Shown here one piece after another: positions 42,864 to 51,543 of a stretch of 64,000 bases of DNA. Position 1 is the first letter of the stretch. Each line of letters opens with the position of its first letter. The notes below the pieces were generated by a model that did not search any database, was not told the origin of the DNA, and saw only the letters and a list, made by a program, of their open reading frames with translations. Location of the stretch: assembly GCA_041394285.1 (NCBI GenBank), contig JAWKIL010000005.1, forward strand, positions 1-64,000, in the 5' to 3' direction. The position numbers and the translations under genes were made by a program. This stretch comes from CADEDH01 sp041394285 (GTDB taxonomy: Bacteria; Actinomycetota; Acidimicrobiia; Acidimicrobiales; SZUA-35).

Positions 42864-43409
42864 TCAGTGATCCTCGACGCTACAGCCCTCGGCCGGCAGG
42901 ATCTGGCTGCGCAGCCCCCGGGGGCCGATCGTGATCCAGCCGAAGGTGGCCTCGGGGGCCCGGCGGCGCTGGGTGGGCGAGCCGGGGTTGAACAGCCGCT
43001 GACCGTGGGCGCTGGGCACGTTGAGAGGTAGGTGGCTGTGGCCGAAGATGACCAGCTCGGCGTCGGGGAACCAGCGCTTGAGGCGCAGCTCGCGGCCGGT
43101 GCGGGCGCCCGAGTCGTGCACCATGGCCAGGCGGTGGCCGCCGAAGCAGACCTCGAGGCGCTCCGGCAGGCGATCTTCGAGCCCGTGGTCGTTGTTGCCG
43201 AGCACGGCGTGGAGCGGGACCCGGGCGGCCAGCTCGTCCAGCAGGGCGGCCTCGGTGACGTCGCCGGCGTGGAGCACGGCCGTTGCCCGCTCCAGCGCCC
43301 GCCACACCGGTTGGGGGAGCCGATCCACCCGATCCTCGGTGAGGTGGGTGTCGGCCAGGACCAGCAACCGGTGCTCGTCGGGTGGGGGCACCGTTCCATT
43401 GTGGACCAT
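42864..43409 (-). CDS. YfcE/MJ0936-type metallophosphoesterase
   Basis: A 181-residue calcineurin-like phosphodiesterase. The metal motifs are in order: LLVLADTHL (DxH), VLHAGDV (GD), AVLGNNDHG (GNxD), VHDSG and IFGHSHLP (GHxH). All di-metal ligands are therefore present. It cleaves phosphodiester bonds in an unknown small molecule or nucleotide. The ATG at 43409 gives the usual short N-terminus before the first strand. The cyclase-family gene diverges 78 bp away. Confidence 0.92.
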   Translation of the reverse strand: MVHNGTVPPPDEHRLLVLADTHLTEDRVDRLPQPVWRALERATAVLHAGDVTEAALLDELAARVPLHAVLGNNDHGLEDRLPERLEVCFGGHRLAMVHDSGARTGRELRLKRWFPDAELVIFGHSHLPLNVPSAHGQRLFNPGSPTQRRRAPEATFGWITIGPRGLRSQILPAEGCSVEDH

Positions 43410-43474
43410 CAGGGGCGGTCGGGTACAAGCGGTACTGCCCAGGGTGTCCCCCACCAGGGGCGGAGGCGGCTTGC

Positions 43475-43480
43475 TAGGTT
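43475..43480 (+). promoter_or_regulatory. -10 box of leaderless promoter, cyclase-family gene
   Basis: TAGGTT ends 7 nt before the ATG at 43488, with no Shine-Dalgarno between. Confidence 0.5.
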
Positions 43481-43487
43481 CCTGGAC

Positions 43488-44357
43488 ATGAAGAATCAAG
43501 CGTCCGTCGATCGTCACGCCCCGGCAGCCCGCTCCGCCCGATGGGGGCGCCGGGGTGTCGTCGCCGCGCTGGCCGCCACCGCCGTGGTGGCCGGGGCCGC
43601 CGGAGCCGCCGGAGCCCGCTTCGGGTTCGAGGTGCGGGGTTCGGGCGGGGGTGGAGCCGGCGCCGTGCTGCGGTGCAACGGGGGCATGACCCGGCTCAGC
43701 CACGTGTTGTTCGAGGGGGCATCGGTGTTCCCCGGCGATCCGATCCCCACCGTCGAGATCGTCAACGCCATCGACCCCGACGGGTTCAAGCTGGAGCTGG
43801 TCACCACCGGCACCCACACCGGCACCCATCTCGACGCCCCCGGCCACTTCCACGACGGCGGCCGGACGGTCGACCAGCTGGAGGCCGAGGATCTGGTATG
43901 GCCGGCCTACGTGATCGACGTCCGCAACCGGATCGCCGCCGACGGGCCGGACGACTTCCAGCTCACCGTCGACGACGTCCGCCGGGTGGAACGGCGGCAG
44001 GGCAGAATCCCCAACGGGGCGTTGGTGATCATCCGGACCGGGTTCGACACCGCGTTCGGCACCCCGGCCTACGACGAACCCGCCCCCGGCTTCGCCGGGG
44101 AGACCGTGCAGTGGCTCTTCGACGAGCGCCACATCGGTGGGGTCGGCTCCGACACCTACGGCCCCGACGCCACCTCCGACGAGGACTTCTCGGCCACCGA
44201 CACCGCCCTGGGCAACGACGGGATCGCCATGCCCGGGCTCAACAACCTCGGCTCCCTCAACCCCACCGGCGACATCGTCATCGCCGGCGTGGTGCCGCTG
44301 AAGGACGGCTCCGGCTACCAGATCGACCCCCTGGCCTGCCACAGCCGCAAGCGCTGA
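43488..44357 (+). CDS. Exported cyclase family (kynurenine formamidase-like) hydrolase
   Basis: A 289-residue protein with a likely signal peptide or anchor (basic start, then GVVAALAATAVVAGAAGAAGA). The family motif HTGTHLDAPGHF carries the zinc ligands His/His/Asp of kynurenine formamidase-like cyclases; MPGLNNLG and the C-terminal VVPLKDGSGYQ follow. Most relatives are cytosolic, so export is notable. The substrate is unknown. Confidence 0.87.
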   Translation: MKNQASVDRHAPAARSARWGRRGVVAALAATAVVAGAAGAAGARFGFEVRGSGGGGAGAVLRCNGGMTRLSHVLFEGASVFPGDPIPTVEIVNAIDPDGFKLELVTTGTHTGTHLDAPGHFHDGGRTVDQLEAEDLVWPAYVIDVRNRIAADGPDDFQLTVDDVRRVERRQGRIPNGALVIIRTGFDTAFGTPAYDEPAPGFAGETVQWLFDERHIGGVGSDTYGPDATSDEDFSATDTALGNDGIAMPGLNNLGSLNPTGDIVIAGVVPLKDGSGYQIDPLACHSRKR

Positions 44358-44386
44358 GCCTGCGCCTGGCGGCCGCCCCCCTGGCC

Positions 44387-46042
44387 TCAGCAGGATCCGT
44401 CGTCGGCGGGACCCGCCGCCCGGGACAGGTTCCAGCCGAGGATCCCGTACCCGGCTGAGGCGTCGCCCTCGGCGCACAGCCACCGGGTGACGCTGTCGGG
44501 CCGACCACCGACGTCCGACCAGTCGAAGGCGGCGATCGGGCCCCGGGCATCGGGTCCGAGGCGGAGCAGGTAGGGCACGTCGAGGGGGCGGGCACCGGCC
44601 GCTGGGGAGGGGTCGATGGCCCGGGCGAGGTTGGCCCGGGCCACGATGGCCGCCGGGTTGGCCCAGGCGTAGGCCACGGCCACCGCCGCCGCGCTGAGCA
44701 CGGTGGCCGACTGCAACCAGGCGCGGCCGGGTGCCACCCCCAGCGACCGGGCCACCGACAGCACCGTCATCAACGCCAGCCAGCCGAGGAAGGTGGCCAC
44801 AGCCAGGCGGAGCATGGTGAGCCCGTAGGCATCCATGTAGTAGGCGAGCCGGGCGAACGTGGCCGCCACCAACACGATCAGGGCGATCCCGATCACGGCC
44901 GCCGGCCCCTTGTCGGCGGCCCCCAACCCCAGGAAGCGCTGGGTGAGGTTGAGCACGGCCAGCGACAGGGCCGCCACCGCCACCAGCTGGAAGAAGCCCT
45001 GGCGGGCATACTCGGCCACGGTCAGCCCCTGGCTCTGGATCACGGTGCGGGCGCCGCCGCTCACCACCACCAGCTGCACGCCGCACCACAGCGACAGGAG
45101 CCCGGCGGCGGCCCAGCGGGCGGCCCGCGACTCCACCCGCAGCCGGCCCGACGGGGTGGCGGTGTCGCCCGCCGCCCGGTCGTGCGGCCCAGTTCCCGGG
45201 CCGTGGGATCGCAGCGCCAGCACCGCCAGCCCCGCCAGCGGCACGAACAGGACCGCGGTGACGACCAGGTGGTCGACGCCAGCGCCAGGCCGGAACGAGG
45301 TGAGCACGGCCCCGAACACGGCATCGCCGCTGGCCAGGAGGCCACCCAGTAGCACCAGCACCACGGCAGCGGCCAGAGCTGCCCGGGCCGCCTGCCCGGC
45401 CCGGCCCGGGCCCACCCGGGGCAGGCGGTCGACGAAGGCCGACAGCCAGGCCGGCACCGAGACCAGCCCGGCGAACCAGGCACCGGCGGAACGGAGCCAG
45501 GTCGGGCCCCGGTCGGTGCGCAGGCCGTCGGCGGCGGCCAGGAGCACCAGCGCCGCCACCGCGCTGCCCGTGATCCACGCCACCCAGGGCGACGCCCGCA
45601 GCACGAAGGCGCTGGAGGCGGCCACCACCAGGGCCGCCACCACCCGTTGGGTCCCGGTGCGCAGGCCGCCGGCCGCCCCCACCAGGCCGACGAGGCACAG
45701 AGCGACGGCAGAACCCGCCAGCGTGCCCGCCGGCAGCCGGATGGCCACGTCGCCCAGCGCCGCCGCCGCCAGCACCCAACCCAGCACCGCCGATCGGGCC
45801 GCCGGCACCTCGGGCCGGGTCCGCGCCGGGGCCGTCCCGGCGCCGCTCCCGCCGGCCCCACCGCCCCGGCTCCAGCGAGGCGCTCGCGAGCCGGGTGGCG
45901 ACAGGGGTGGCGGCGGCGGCACCAGCCCCGGTGAGGCGAACGGCGCCCCCTCCCGGGAGCCGCTCGCCGACCCGGCGGACGAGGCCACGGGCCGGCTCGG
46001 GGGGTGGGGCGCGTCGAAGCAGGGGGTGCTGGTGGTTGACAT
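44387..46042 (-). CDS. DUF4173-type polytopic membrane protein
   Basis: 551 residues with a Pro/Ser/Gly-rich N-terminus of about 85 residues, then about ten hydrophobic helices. The segment LTVAEYARQGFFQLVAVAALSLAVL is diagnostic for DUF4153/DUF4173 proteins, often encoded near two-component systems in actinobacteria. The C-terminal 80 residues (DVPYLLRLGPDARGPIAAFDWS) are probably extracellular. The molecular role is unknown. GGAGAGG lies just before the ATG. It lies 53 bp downstream of the histidine kinase gene in the same direction and may belong to its operon. Confidence 0.82.
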   Translation of the reverse strand: MSTTSTPCFDAPHPPSRPVASSAGSASGSREGAPFASPGLVPPPPPLSPPGSRAPRWSRGGGAGGSGAGTAPARTRPEVPAARSAVLGWVLAAAALGDVAIRLPAGTLAGSAVALCLVGLVGAAGGLRTGTQRVVAALVVAASSAFVLRASPWVAWITGSAVAALVLLAAADGLRTDRGPTWLRSAGAWFAGLVSVPAWLSAFVDRLPRVGPGRAGQAARAALAAAVVLVLLGGLLASGDAVFGAVLTSFRPGAGVDHLVVTAVLFVPLAGLAVLALRSHGPGTGPHDRAAGDTATPSGRLRVESRAARWAAAGLLSLWCGVQLVVVSGGARTVIQSQGLTVAEYARQGFFQLVAVAALSLAVLNLTQRFLGLGAADKGPAAVIGIALIVLVAATFARLAYYMDAYGLTMLRLAVATFLGWLALMTVLSVARSLGVAPGRAWLQSATVLSAAAVAVAYAWANPAAIVARANLARAIDPSPAAGARPLDVPYLLRLGPDARGPIAAFDWSDVGGRPDSVTRWLCAEGDASAGYGILGWNLSRAAGPADDGSC

Positions 46043-46095
46043 GGTCCTCTCCAGGGTGATCGAGCCGGGCGCCCGGGGGCGGGCCGGCCCAGGGG

Positions 46096-47175
46096 TCAGT
46101 TGCGGGACGCCGGTCGGGCCGGGTCGGTTGGTCGCTCCCGGTTGGGCCGGGCCGGCAGGCTCACGCCGACCCTGGCCCCCCGGGGCCGGTTGGACGAGAT
46201 CGTGATCGTGCCGCCGTGGCGCTCCACGATCCGCTTGCAGATGGCGAGGCCCAGCCCGGCCCCGCCGCCTCCGGTGAGGGCGGTGCCGTCGGCCTGCCAG
46301 AACCGCTCGAACACCCGGGTCTGATGCTGGGGCGCGATCCCTGGCCCGAGGTCGGCCACGTGCACCACCACCTCGGTGTCGCCGCCGTCGGCCGTCACCG
46401 TGACCTCGCTGCCGAGCGGGGCGAACCGCAGGGCGTTGCCGATCAGGTTGGTGAACAGCTGGTGGAGGCGGGCCTCGTCGCCCATCACCCCCAGCGGGCC
46501 GTGGGTGGCCAGCGTGATGTTGGCCCCCGGATGCAGCATCTCGGCCTCGGCCACCACCTGCTTGAGCAGCACGCCCAGCGCCACCAGCTCCCCCGACCCG
46601 GGGTCGCCGCTCTCCAGCCGGTTCAGGTCGAGCAGCTGCACCACCAGGGTGGACAGGTGCTCGATCTGGGCCAGCATGGTGGCCAGGGTCTCCGGGGTGG
46701 GATCGGTGACCCGGTCCACCAGGTTCTCGATCTGGCTGCGCAGGGCCGTCACCGGCGTCCGCAGCTCGTGGGAGGCGTTGGCCACGAACTCCTTCTGGAC
46801 CCGGTCGACCTCGGCCAGGGCCGCCGCCATCTGGTTGAAGGCGGCCGCCAGCTGGCCCACCTCGTCGTTGGCCCGCACCGGCACCCGCTGGCTGTAGTCG
46901 CCCTGGCGGAGGGCGGCGGCGGCCGCCGCCATCTGGCGCAGAGGTGAGGTCATGCCCCGGGCCAGCACCTGGACCGCGGCCAGGGCCAGGGCCCCCGCCA
47001 GCAGCGGCCGCAGCCACACCGGCCACCCCAGGTAGTAGCCGATCTGGCTCATCAGGGCGGTCACGGCCACGGCGGCCACGATCACGATCGACCACTTGGT
47101 CTTGATGCTGCCCACCCGGTCGAGCGGGCGGGGGCGATGGACCCGCAGCCAGGTGACGACGCGGCCGAGGCTCAC
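46096..47175 (-). CDS. Sensor histidine kinase (HAMP-HisKA-HATPase)
   Basis: A 359-residue membrane kinase. Two hydrophobic helices (about 28-46 and 54-72) surround almost no external loop, so it senses within the membrane or intracellularly. A HAMP linker follows, then the phospho-acceptor H136 in FVANASHELRTPV. The ATPase part has N (NLIGNALRFAP), G1 (DLGPGIAP) and G2 (GGGGAGLGLAICKRI) boxes. The GTG start overlaps the response regulator stop by 4 bp, so the two form a standard pair. The stimulus is unknown. Confidence 0.93.
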   Translation of the reverse strand: MSLGRVVTWLRVHRPRPLDRVGSIKTKWSIVIVAAVAVTALMSQIGYYLGWPVWLRPLLAGALALAAVQVLARGMTSPLRQMAAAAAALRQGDYSQRVPVRANDEVGQLAAAFNQMAAALAEVDRVQKEFVANASHELRTPVTALRSQIENLVDRVTDPTPETLATMLAQIEHLSTLVVQLLDLNRLESGDPGSGELVALGVLLKQVVAEAEMLHPGANITLATHGPLGVMGDEARLHQLFTNLIGNALRFAPLGSEVTVTADGGDTEVVVHVADLGPGIAPQHQTRVFERFWQADGTALTGGGGAGLGLAICKRIVERHGGTITISSNRPRGARVGVSLPARPNRERPTDPARPASRN

Positions 47176-47894
47176 GGGGCCGACGCCTCCTCCGCCGATG
47201 GCCCGGCCGGGCCGTCGAGGTCGCCCAGCGAGTAGCCGACGCCGTGGACGGTGCGGATCACCCCGTCGGCGGTCTTGCGTCGGATCGATCGGATGTGGCT
47301 GTCGACCGTGCGGGCGGCCGAGGCGTCGTCGTACCCCCATACCTGGTCGATCAGCTGGCCCCGGGACAGCACGGCCCCGTCGGCCCGCACCAGCACCCGG
47401 AGCAGGTCGAACTCGGTGGGCGTGAGGTGCACCGCCTCGCCCCGGAACGTGACCCGGCGCCGGGCCGGGTCGACCTCCAACGCCCCGGACCGCACCGGGG
47501 CGGCGGCCACCGCCGACTCGTTGACCCGGCGCAGCACGGCCCGTACCCGGGCCATCAGCTCCTTCATCGAGAACGGCTTGGTCAGGTAGTCGTCGGCCCC
47601 CAGGCCCAGACCCACCAGCACGTCGGTCTCGTCGGTGCGGGCAGTCACCATGATCACCGGCACCCGGCGCCGGGTGTGGACCTGGCGGCACACCTCGAGG
47701 CCGTCGAACCCGCTCAGGTTGAGGTCGAGGATGATCAGGTCCGGATCGGTGGCGGCGGCCCGCTCGACGGCGCTGGGGCCGTCGGCGGCCAGCAGGGCCC
47801 GGAAGCCTTCGGCCCGGAGCCGGGCCACGATCGCATCGGCGATCGACGGCTCGTCCTCCACCACCAGGATCGTCTCGCCCTCCGACGGTGTCAC
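47172..47894 (-). CDS. OmpR/PhoB-type response regulator
   Basis: A 240-residue two-domain regulator. The receiver domain has the acidic pair in VVEDEPS, the phospho-acceptor D57 (LIILDLNLSGFDG) and Lys in LTKPF. The C-terminal winged helix (LTPTEFDLLRVLVRADGAVLSRGQLIDQVWGYD ... HIRSIRRK) binds DNA. The GTG at 47894 is preferred over a TTG at 47903 because TAGGGT lies 8 nt upstream of the GTG and covers the TTG. It should be phosphorylated by the adjacent kinase. Confidence 0.94.
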   Translation of the reverse strand: MTPSEGETILVVEDEPSIADAIVARLRAEGFRALLAADGPSAVERAAATDPDLIILDLNLSGFDGLEVCRQVHTRRRVPVIMVTARTDETDVLVGLGLGADDYLTKPFSMKELMARVRAVLRRVNESAVAAAPVRSGALEVDPARRRVTFRGEAVHLTPTEFDLLRVLVRADGAVLSRGQLIDQVWGYDDASAARTVDSHIRSIRRKTADGVIRTVHGVGYSLGDLDGPAGPSAEEASAP

Positions 47895-47902
47895 GTCGAT
47901 CA

Positions 47903-47908
47903 ACCCTA
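47903..47908 (-). promoter_or_regulatory. -10 box of leaderless promoter, response regulator
   Basis: TAGGGT on the minus strand ends 8 nt before GTG 47894. It overlaps the alternative TTG start, which helps exclude it. Confidence 0.45.
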
Positions 47909-47968
47909 AACCACGCGTGCGGAGAAGTCCGTCGGCGGTTGTGAAGATGTGGTGCAGGTGCTGCTCTT

Positions 47969-47986
47969 CGGGGGCTCTCGCCCCCG
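47969..47986 (-). terminator. GC hairpin after the PHYH-family gene
   Basis: CGGGGGC and GCCCCCG arms with a four-base loop lie 22 bp past the stop at 48008. No T-run follows, as is common in high-GC actinobacteria. Confidence 0.5.
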
Positions 47987-48007
47987 CCGACGGTCGCCTT
48001 CGGCTCC

Positions 48008-48835
48008 CTAGCCGTCGTAGAAGAACGGCTTGTGCAGGCCCAGGAGCTGGGCTTCCCGCTCCGAGCCGATCCGGGCCCGGGCCTCGGGGGCCACGTGGTT
48101 GACGGTGTCGGTGGTGAGGACCCGCTGGGCGATGTCACGCCGACCGTAGTGGCACTGCACGAACAGCCGGCCCTGGCCGCTGGCCAGCGAGGGGGTGCCC
48201 CGGTGCCAGCTGTCGCTCACGAACAGCAGCACGTCGCCGGCGTCGGCCTCGGGGGCCACGGCCGTGCGGCCCTCGTAGCTGAGATCCGGGTCGTTGATCC
48301 GGTCCCGGGGCGGGAGGCGACCCGAACGGTGGGAACCGGGGATCACGGCCGTGGGGCCGTCGGCCGTGGTGACGGGGCGGAGCCACAGGTGGGCGCCGAT
48401 CACGAACACCGGATAGGGGATGCGGTCGTCCCACGGCACACCGTCGGGCCGGGGCACGTGGGGGCCGGCGTCGCAGTGCCACGGACCGCCAGGGAAGTCG
48501 GGCGGGTTGCGCCAGCAGGTGTTGGCGATGACGTGGCAGTCGTCGCCCAGCAGGGGCTCGATGGCGGCCAGGATCGCCGGGTGGGCGATGGCCCGCTGCA
48601 CGGCCGGGCTGCGGTTGTACATCTCGTAGCGGAAGTCGGGCCGGTCGGCTTCCCGGAAGCGGACGTCGGGCTCGGTGGCGCCGTACACGGCGTCGATCTC
48701 GGCCGTCAGCCCGGCCACCTCGGCCGGCGTGAACACCCCGGTGAGCAGGGACCAGCCCTCCGCTTCGAGCTGGGCCGACGCCGCCGGCACCCCCGAGTCC
48801 AGCAGCCCCAGGTTCCTTCCCACACGCCGGATCAT
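48008..48835 (-). CDS. Phytanoyl-CoA dioxygenase (PHYH) family protein
   Basis: A 275-residue Fe(II)/2-oxoglutarate-dependent oxygenase. The metal triad is H120-x-D122 (WHCDAG) and H211 (SDSWHRGTP), with a following Arg (QGRLFVQCHYGRR) to hold 2-oxoglutarate. It hydroxylates or halogenates an unknown small molecule or acyl thioester. It stands alone. A TACCGT box 7 nt before the ATG suggests leaderless expression. Confidence 0.92.
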   Translation of the reverse strand: MIRRVGRNLGLLDSGVPAASAQLEAEGWSLLTGVFTPAEVAGLTAEIDAVYGATEPDVRFREADRPDFRYEMYNRSPAVQRAIAHPAILAAIEPLLGDDCHVIANTCWRNPPDFPGGPWHCDAGPHVPRPDGVPWDDRIPYPVFVIGAHLWLRPVTTADGPTAVIPGSHRSGRLPPRDRINDPDLSYEGRTAVAPEADAGDVLLFVSDSWHRGTPSLASGQGRLFVQCHYGRRDIAQRVLTTDTVNHVAPEARARIGSEREAQLLGLHKPFFYDG

Positions 48836-48842
48836 GGCTCCG

Positions 48843-48848
48843 ACGGTA
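48843..48848 (-). promoter_or_regulatory. -10 box of leaderless promoter, PHYH-family gene
   Basis: TACCGT on the minus strand ends 7 nt before the ATG at 48835, with no ribosome binding site. Confidence 0.5.
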
Positions 48849-48910
48849 CTTCAATGGCGGAGTCCGGCCCCAGATCGACGGGGCCCGGTGGCGCGATCCA
48901 TGATGTCGCC

Positions 48911-49771
48911 ATGCCTCAAGGACCCACCTGGACCATCGGCGACGTGAAGGTCACCAGCATCATCGAGATCGATCAGCACTGGCGCTTCGCCTGGCTGCTC
49001 CCGGCGGTCACCGACGACGATCTGGCCCGGCACAGCTGGCTCTCTCCCGACTTCGTGGACGAGAAGGGCAAGATGATCCTGCGCATCCAGGCGCTGGTGG
49101 TGGAGAGCCAGGGGCAACGGATCATCGTCGACACCTGTGTGGGCAACGACAAGCCCCGGCCCACCCCCCTGTTCGACAAGCTCCAGACCACCTTCTTCGA
49201 CGACCTGGTGGCCGCCGGGTTCGAGCCCGACTCGATCGACCAGGTGATCTGCACCCACATGCACGTGGACCACGTGGGGTGGAACACGAAGCTGGTGGAC
49301 GGCCAGTGGGTGCCGACGTTCCCCAACGCCCGCTACCTGTTCGGTCGCACCGAGTTCGAGCACTGGTCGAAGACCGACGAGACGGCCGTGTACGGCGACG
49401 TGATGGGCGACTCGGTGGACCCCATCGTGGCCGCCGGGCTGTCGATGCTGGTCGACAACGACCACCACCTGACCGACGAGGTCTACCTGGAGCCGACGCC
49501 GGGCCACACGCCCGGCCACAACAGCGTGCGGATCCGCTCGGCTGGCCAGGAGGCCGTGATCACGGGCGACATGATCCACCACCCGATCCAGTTCCCCATG
49601 CCCGACCTGACGTCGGACGCCGATACGAGCAACGCCGGGGCGGTGGCCACCCGGCGGGCAGCGTTCGACCGCTGGTGCAAGGCCGGGCTCCTCGTGATCG
49701 GCACCCACTTCGCCGGGGTCGGCGCCGGCCGCCTCGAAGCCGACGGCGACACCTGGCGCCTCGTCAGCTAG
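48911..49771 (+). CDS. MBL-fold metallo-hydrolase
   Basis: A 286-residue metallo-beta-lactamase-fold hydrolase with the di-zinc motif H116-x-H118-x-D120-H121 (THMHVDHVGW), the later PTPGHTPGHNSV (His), the bridging Asp in VITGDMIHHP and a C-terminal His in GTHFAG. The length and TxxHxHxDH...GHTPGH layout resemble lactonase or thioester hydrolase-type members. The substrate cannot be assigned. No clear promoter box or Shine-Dalgarno precedes the ATG. Confidence 0.9.
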   Translation: MPQGPTWTIGDVKVTSIIEIDQHWRFAWLLPAVTDDDLARHSWLSPDFVDEKGKMILRIQALVVESQGQRIIVDTCVGNDKPRPTPLFDKLQTTFFDDLVAAGFEPDSIDQVICTHMHVDHVGWNTKLVDGQWVPTFPNARYLFGRTEFEHWSKTDETAVYGDVMGDSVDPIVAAGLSMLVDNDHHLTDEVYLEPTPGHTPGHNSVRIRSAGQEAVITGDMIHHPIQFPMPDLTSDADTSNAGAVATRRAAFDRWCKAGLLVIGTHFAGVGAGRLEADGDTWRLVS

Positions 49772-49795
49772 TGGGGCCAACAGGCCGGTCGGCCG

Positions 49796-49915
49796 GACTT
49801 TTCACCGAGCCGATCACGGGTGACGACCTCCGTCAGAAGTTCCGGAGCCGCCGCCGACTTTTGACCGAGGCGATCACCGGTGACGCCATGGGCCAAAAAG
49901 TGGCGGCTGAGCGTC
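49796..49915. repeat. 60-bp tandem repeat, two copies, in the spacer between MBL and DUF2277 genes
   Basis: GACTTTT-ACCGAG-CGATCAC-GGTGACG recurs with an exact 60-bp period at 49796 and 49856; the second halves (around AGAAGTTCCGGAGCCGCC and AAAAAGTGGCGGC) are more diverged. The copies are imperfect and lie in the convergent, noncoding 142-bp gap. Confidence 0.75.
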
Positions 49916-50174
49916 AGCTGGAGCTGCCGCGGGCGGCGATCCGACGGAGGGGCGGAAGGGTGGGCGGGGGCTGCTTGCGGGGGGGCAGCTCCGCCAGCAG
50001 CTCGGCCGTGATGGCGGCGATCTGGGCCACGGCCCGCTCGAAGACCTCCTCGGTGGCGGGGCTGGTCTTCTGCACACCGGAGATCTTGCGCACGTACTGG
50101 CGGGCCCCGGCCTCGATCTCGGCCGTGGTCGCCGCCGGCTCCAACCCCCGCAGGGTGGTGATGTTGCGACACAT
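49914..50174 (-). CDS. DUF2277 domain protein
   Basis: An 86-residue protein with the family pattern MCRNI...L...EP.AT..EI.A.A.QYVRK.SG..K.S and a helical C-terminus with a proline-rich end (LPPRKQPPPTLPPLRR). Its function is unknown. The start MCRNI is chosen because DUF2277 proteins normally begin there; an ATG 9 nt upstream adds three residues. Confidence 0.88.
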   Translation of the reverse strand: MCRNITTLRGLEPAATTAEIEAGARQYVRKISGVQKTSPATEEVFERAVAQIAAITAELLAELPPRKQPPPTLPPLRRIAARGSSS

Positions 50175-50233
50175 GCCGCCCATTGTGGCGCCCCCCGGCC
50201 CGACGTGGCGGGCCGCGCCGGATCGGGGCGGGA

Positions 50234-50959
50234 TCAGCGGAAGACGCAGATCTCACCGGCCCACAGCTCGGTGACGGTGGCCGTGTCTTCCGGGCCGGTC
50301 AGGAGACCCCCCATACCGCCGGCCTCCCCGCTGCCCTCGGTGGCGAACTCGGTGCCGAGGCTCGACTCGTCGACCTGGATCACGATGGCCGACTCCACCT
50401 CGGCCCGGGTGGAGCCCAGCCCGGCCCCGCTCACCGTGGTGAGGGGCGACCCCCGGTCGAGCTGCCAGCTGATCATCTGGTCGTCCCGGATGTCTACGGA
50501 GAGCTGGCCCGGCCACCGCAGCTGTTCATCCGCCTGGTTCCCGCACTCGGGGCTGGACGGGGTGACGGTCGGCGACGTCCCGAGCACGGCTTCGACGGCG
50601 GTGGCCACCTCGTCCCGTCCCGAACCGAACGGCAGCAGGATGATGCGGGCGCCGTCGACGAATTGCAGGCCGTCGGGCCCCACCGCCAGGCCGGCCTCGG
50701 TCGAGGGCGCCGAGGTGGTGGCGGTGGACGACGAGGTGGCGCCGCCGCCGGCCGTCGCGGAGCTCTGGCTCCCCTCCTCGACGGTGCTCACCGCCCCCGG
50801 CTCGGTGGTGGCAGCGCTCGCCTCCGGGGTGGACGCCGACCCGACGGTGGCGCTGCCCTCGTCGGTCGAGCTGCTGCAGGCGGTGACGGCCAGCCCGAAG
50901 GCCACGACGACGGCCAGCGCCCGCGTTCCCACCTGCCCCGCCGGGCTGAGGCCGGTCAC
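50234..50959 (-). CDS. Putative secreted lipoprotein
   Basis: A 241-residue protein with a lipoprotein signal peptide: a short N-terminus, hydrophobic ALAVVVAFGLAVTA and lipobox Cys before SSSTDEGS. A Ser/Thr/Ala/Gly-rich linker of about 55 residues follows, then a folded domain (about 85-241) containing RIILLPFGSGRDEVATAVEAVLG and two or three Cys. The domain was not recognised. The start overlaps the stop of the DinB-like gene by 4 bp, so the two are co-expressed. Confidence 0.8.
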   Translation of the reverse strand: MTGLSPAGQVGTRALAVVVAFGLAVTACSSSTDEGSATVGSASTPEASAATTEPGAVSTVEEGSQSSATAGGGATSSSTATTSAPSTEAGLAVGPDGLQFVDGARIILLPFGSGRDEVATAVEAVLGTSPTVTPSSPECGNQADEQLRWPGQLSVDIRDDQMISWQLDRGSPLTTVSGAGLGSTRAEVESAIVIQVDESSLGTEFATEGSGEAGGMGGLLTGPEDTATVTELWAGEICVFR

Positions 50960-51486
50960 GGCTGCACCACCCAGTACCCGTCGATCATCGTGACCCTCCC
51001 ACTCCCTGGCACCGGGCCCGGCCCCAGCTCCTGCAGCTGGCGCATCTCGTCGACCCAGGCGTTGTGCTGGTACTCGTGGTTGATGGCAGCTACGAGCACA
51101 CCGGCGGCGATGATAGGCATCTGGCCGGGGGCGCCCACCGCACCCCGGTCGATCCGCTCTACCATGGCCCGGGTCCGCTCCCCCACTGCGGCCCGGTAGG
51201 CGCCGAGGCGGGACCGGTCGGGGAGGTCGCCCCGCTCGGTCTCGGGGGTGGCCGAGTCGAACACGGCGTCGAGCTCGGGATCAGGGCTGGGTTCGGCCGA
51301 CAGCAGGTTGCGGATGAGGAAGTGGTTGACGGCGGCCTGGTGGCCGAGGTGCCAGGCGATGGCGCTCGACTCGGCGCTGGGCCGCCAGAACAGCGCCGGG
51401 TCGTCGAGATCGGCCGTCAGTTGATCGGTCCACGCTCGGGCCAGGTCGTACTCGTCGAGCAGGTCGCGCAGGGTGAGAGCGGTCAT
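50956..51486 (-). CDS. DinB-like (DinB_2) four-helix protein
   Basis: A 176-residue protein with the metal-site layout of the DinB/YfiT superfamily: IAWHLGHQAAVNHFLIRNLL supplies one or two His, and INHEYQHNAWVDEMR supplies the last two. Relatives include thiol-S-transferases that use mycothiol or bacillithiol. The ATG at 51486 is taken over a GTG six bases upstream; neither has a strong Shine-Dalgarno. It is operonic with the lipoprotein gene. Confidence 0.83.
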   Translation of the reverse strand: MTALTLRDLLDEYDLARAWTDQLTADLDDPALFWRPSAESSAIAWHLGHQAAVNHFLIRNLLSAEPSPDPELDAVFDSATPETERGDLPDRSRLGAYRAAVGERTRAMVERIDRGAVGAPGQMPIIAAGVLVAAINHEYQHNAWVDEMRQLQELGPGPVPGSGRVTMIDGYWVVQP

Positions 51487-51543
51487 GGCCACCAGGATGG
51501 CGGCCCCGGGCGGCGATGCCCCCGGGCCGATCGAGGCCGTCGG

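Noticed and set aside
47941..48007. Small RNA gene between response regulator and PHYH genes
   Set aside because: Only a GC hairpin placed as a terminator is seen; no promoter or longer structure is recognised.
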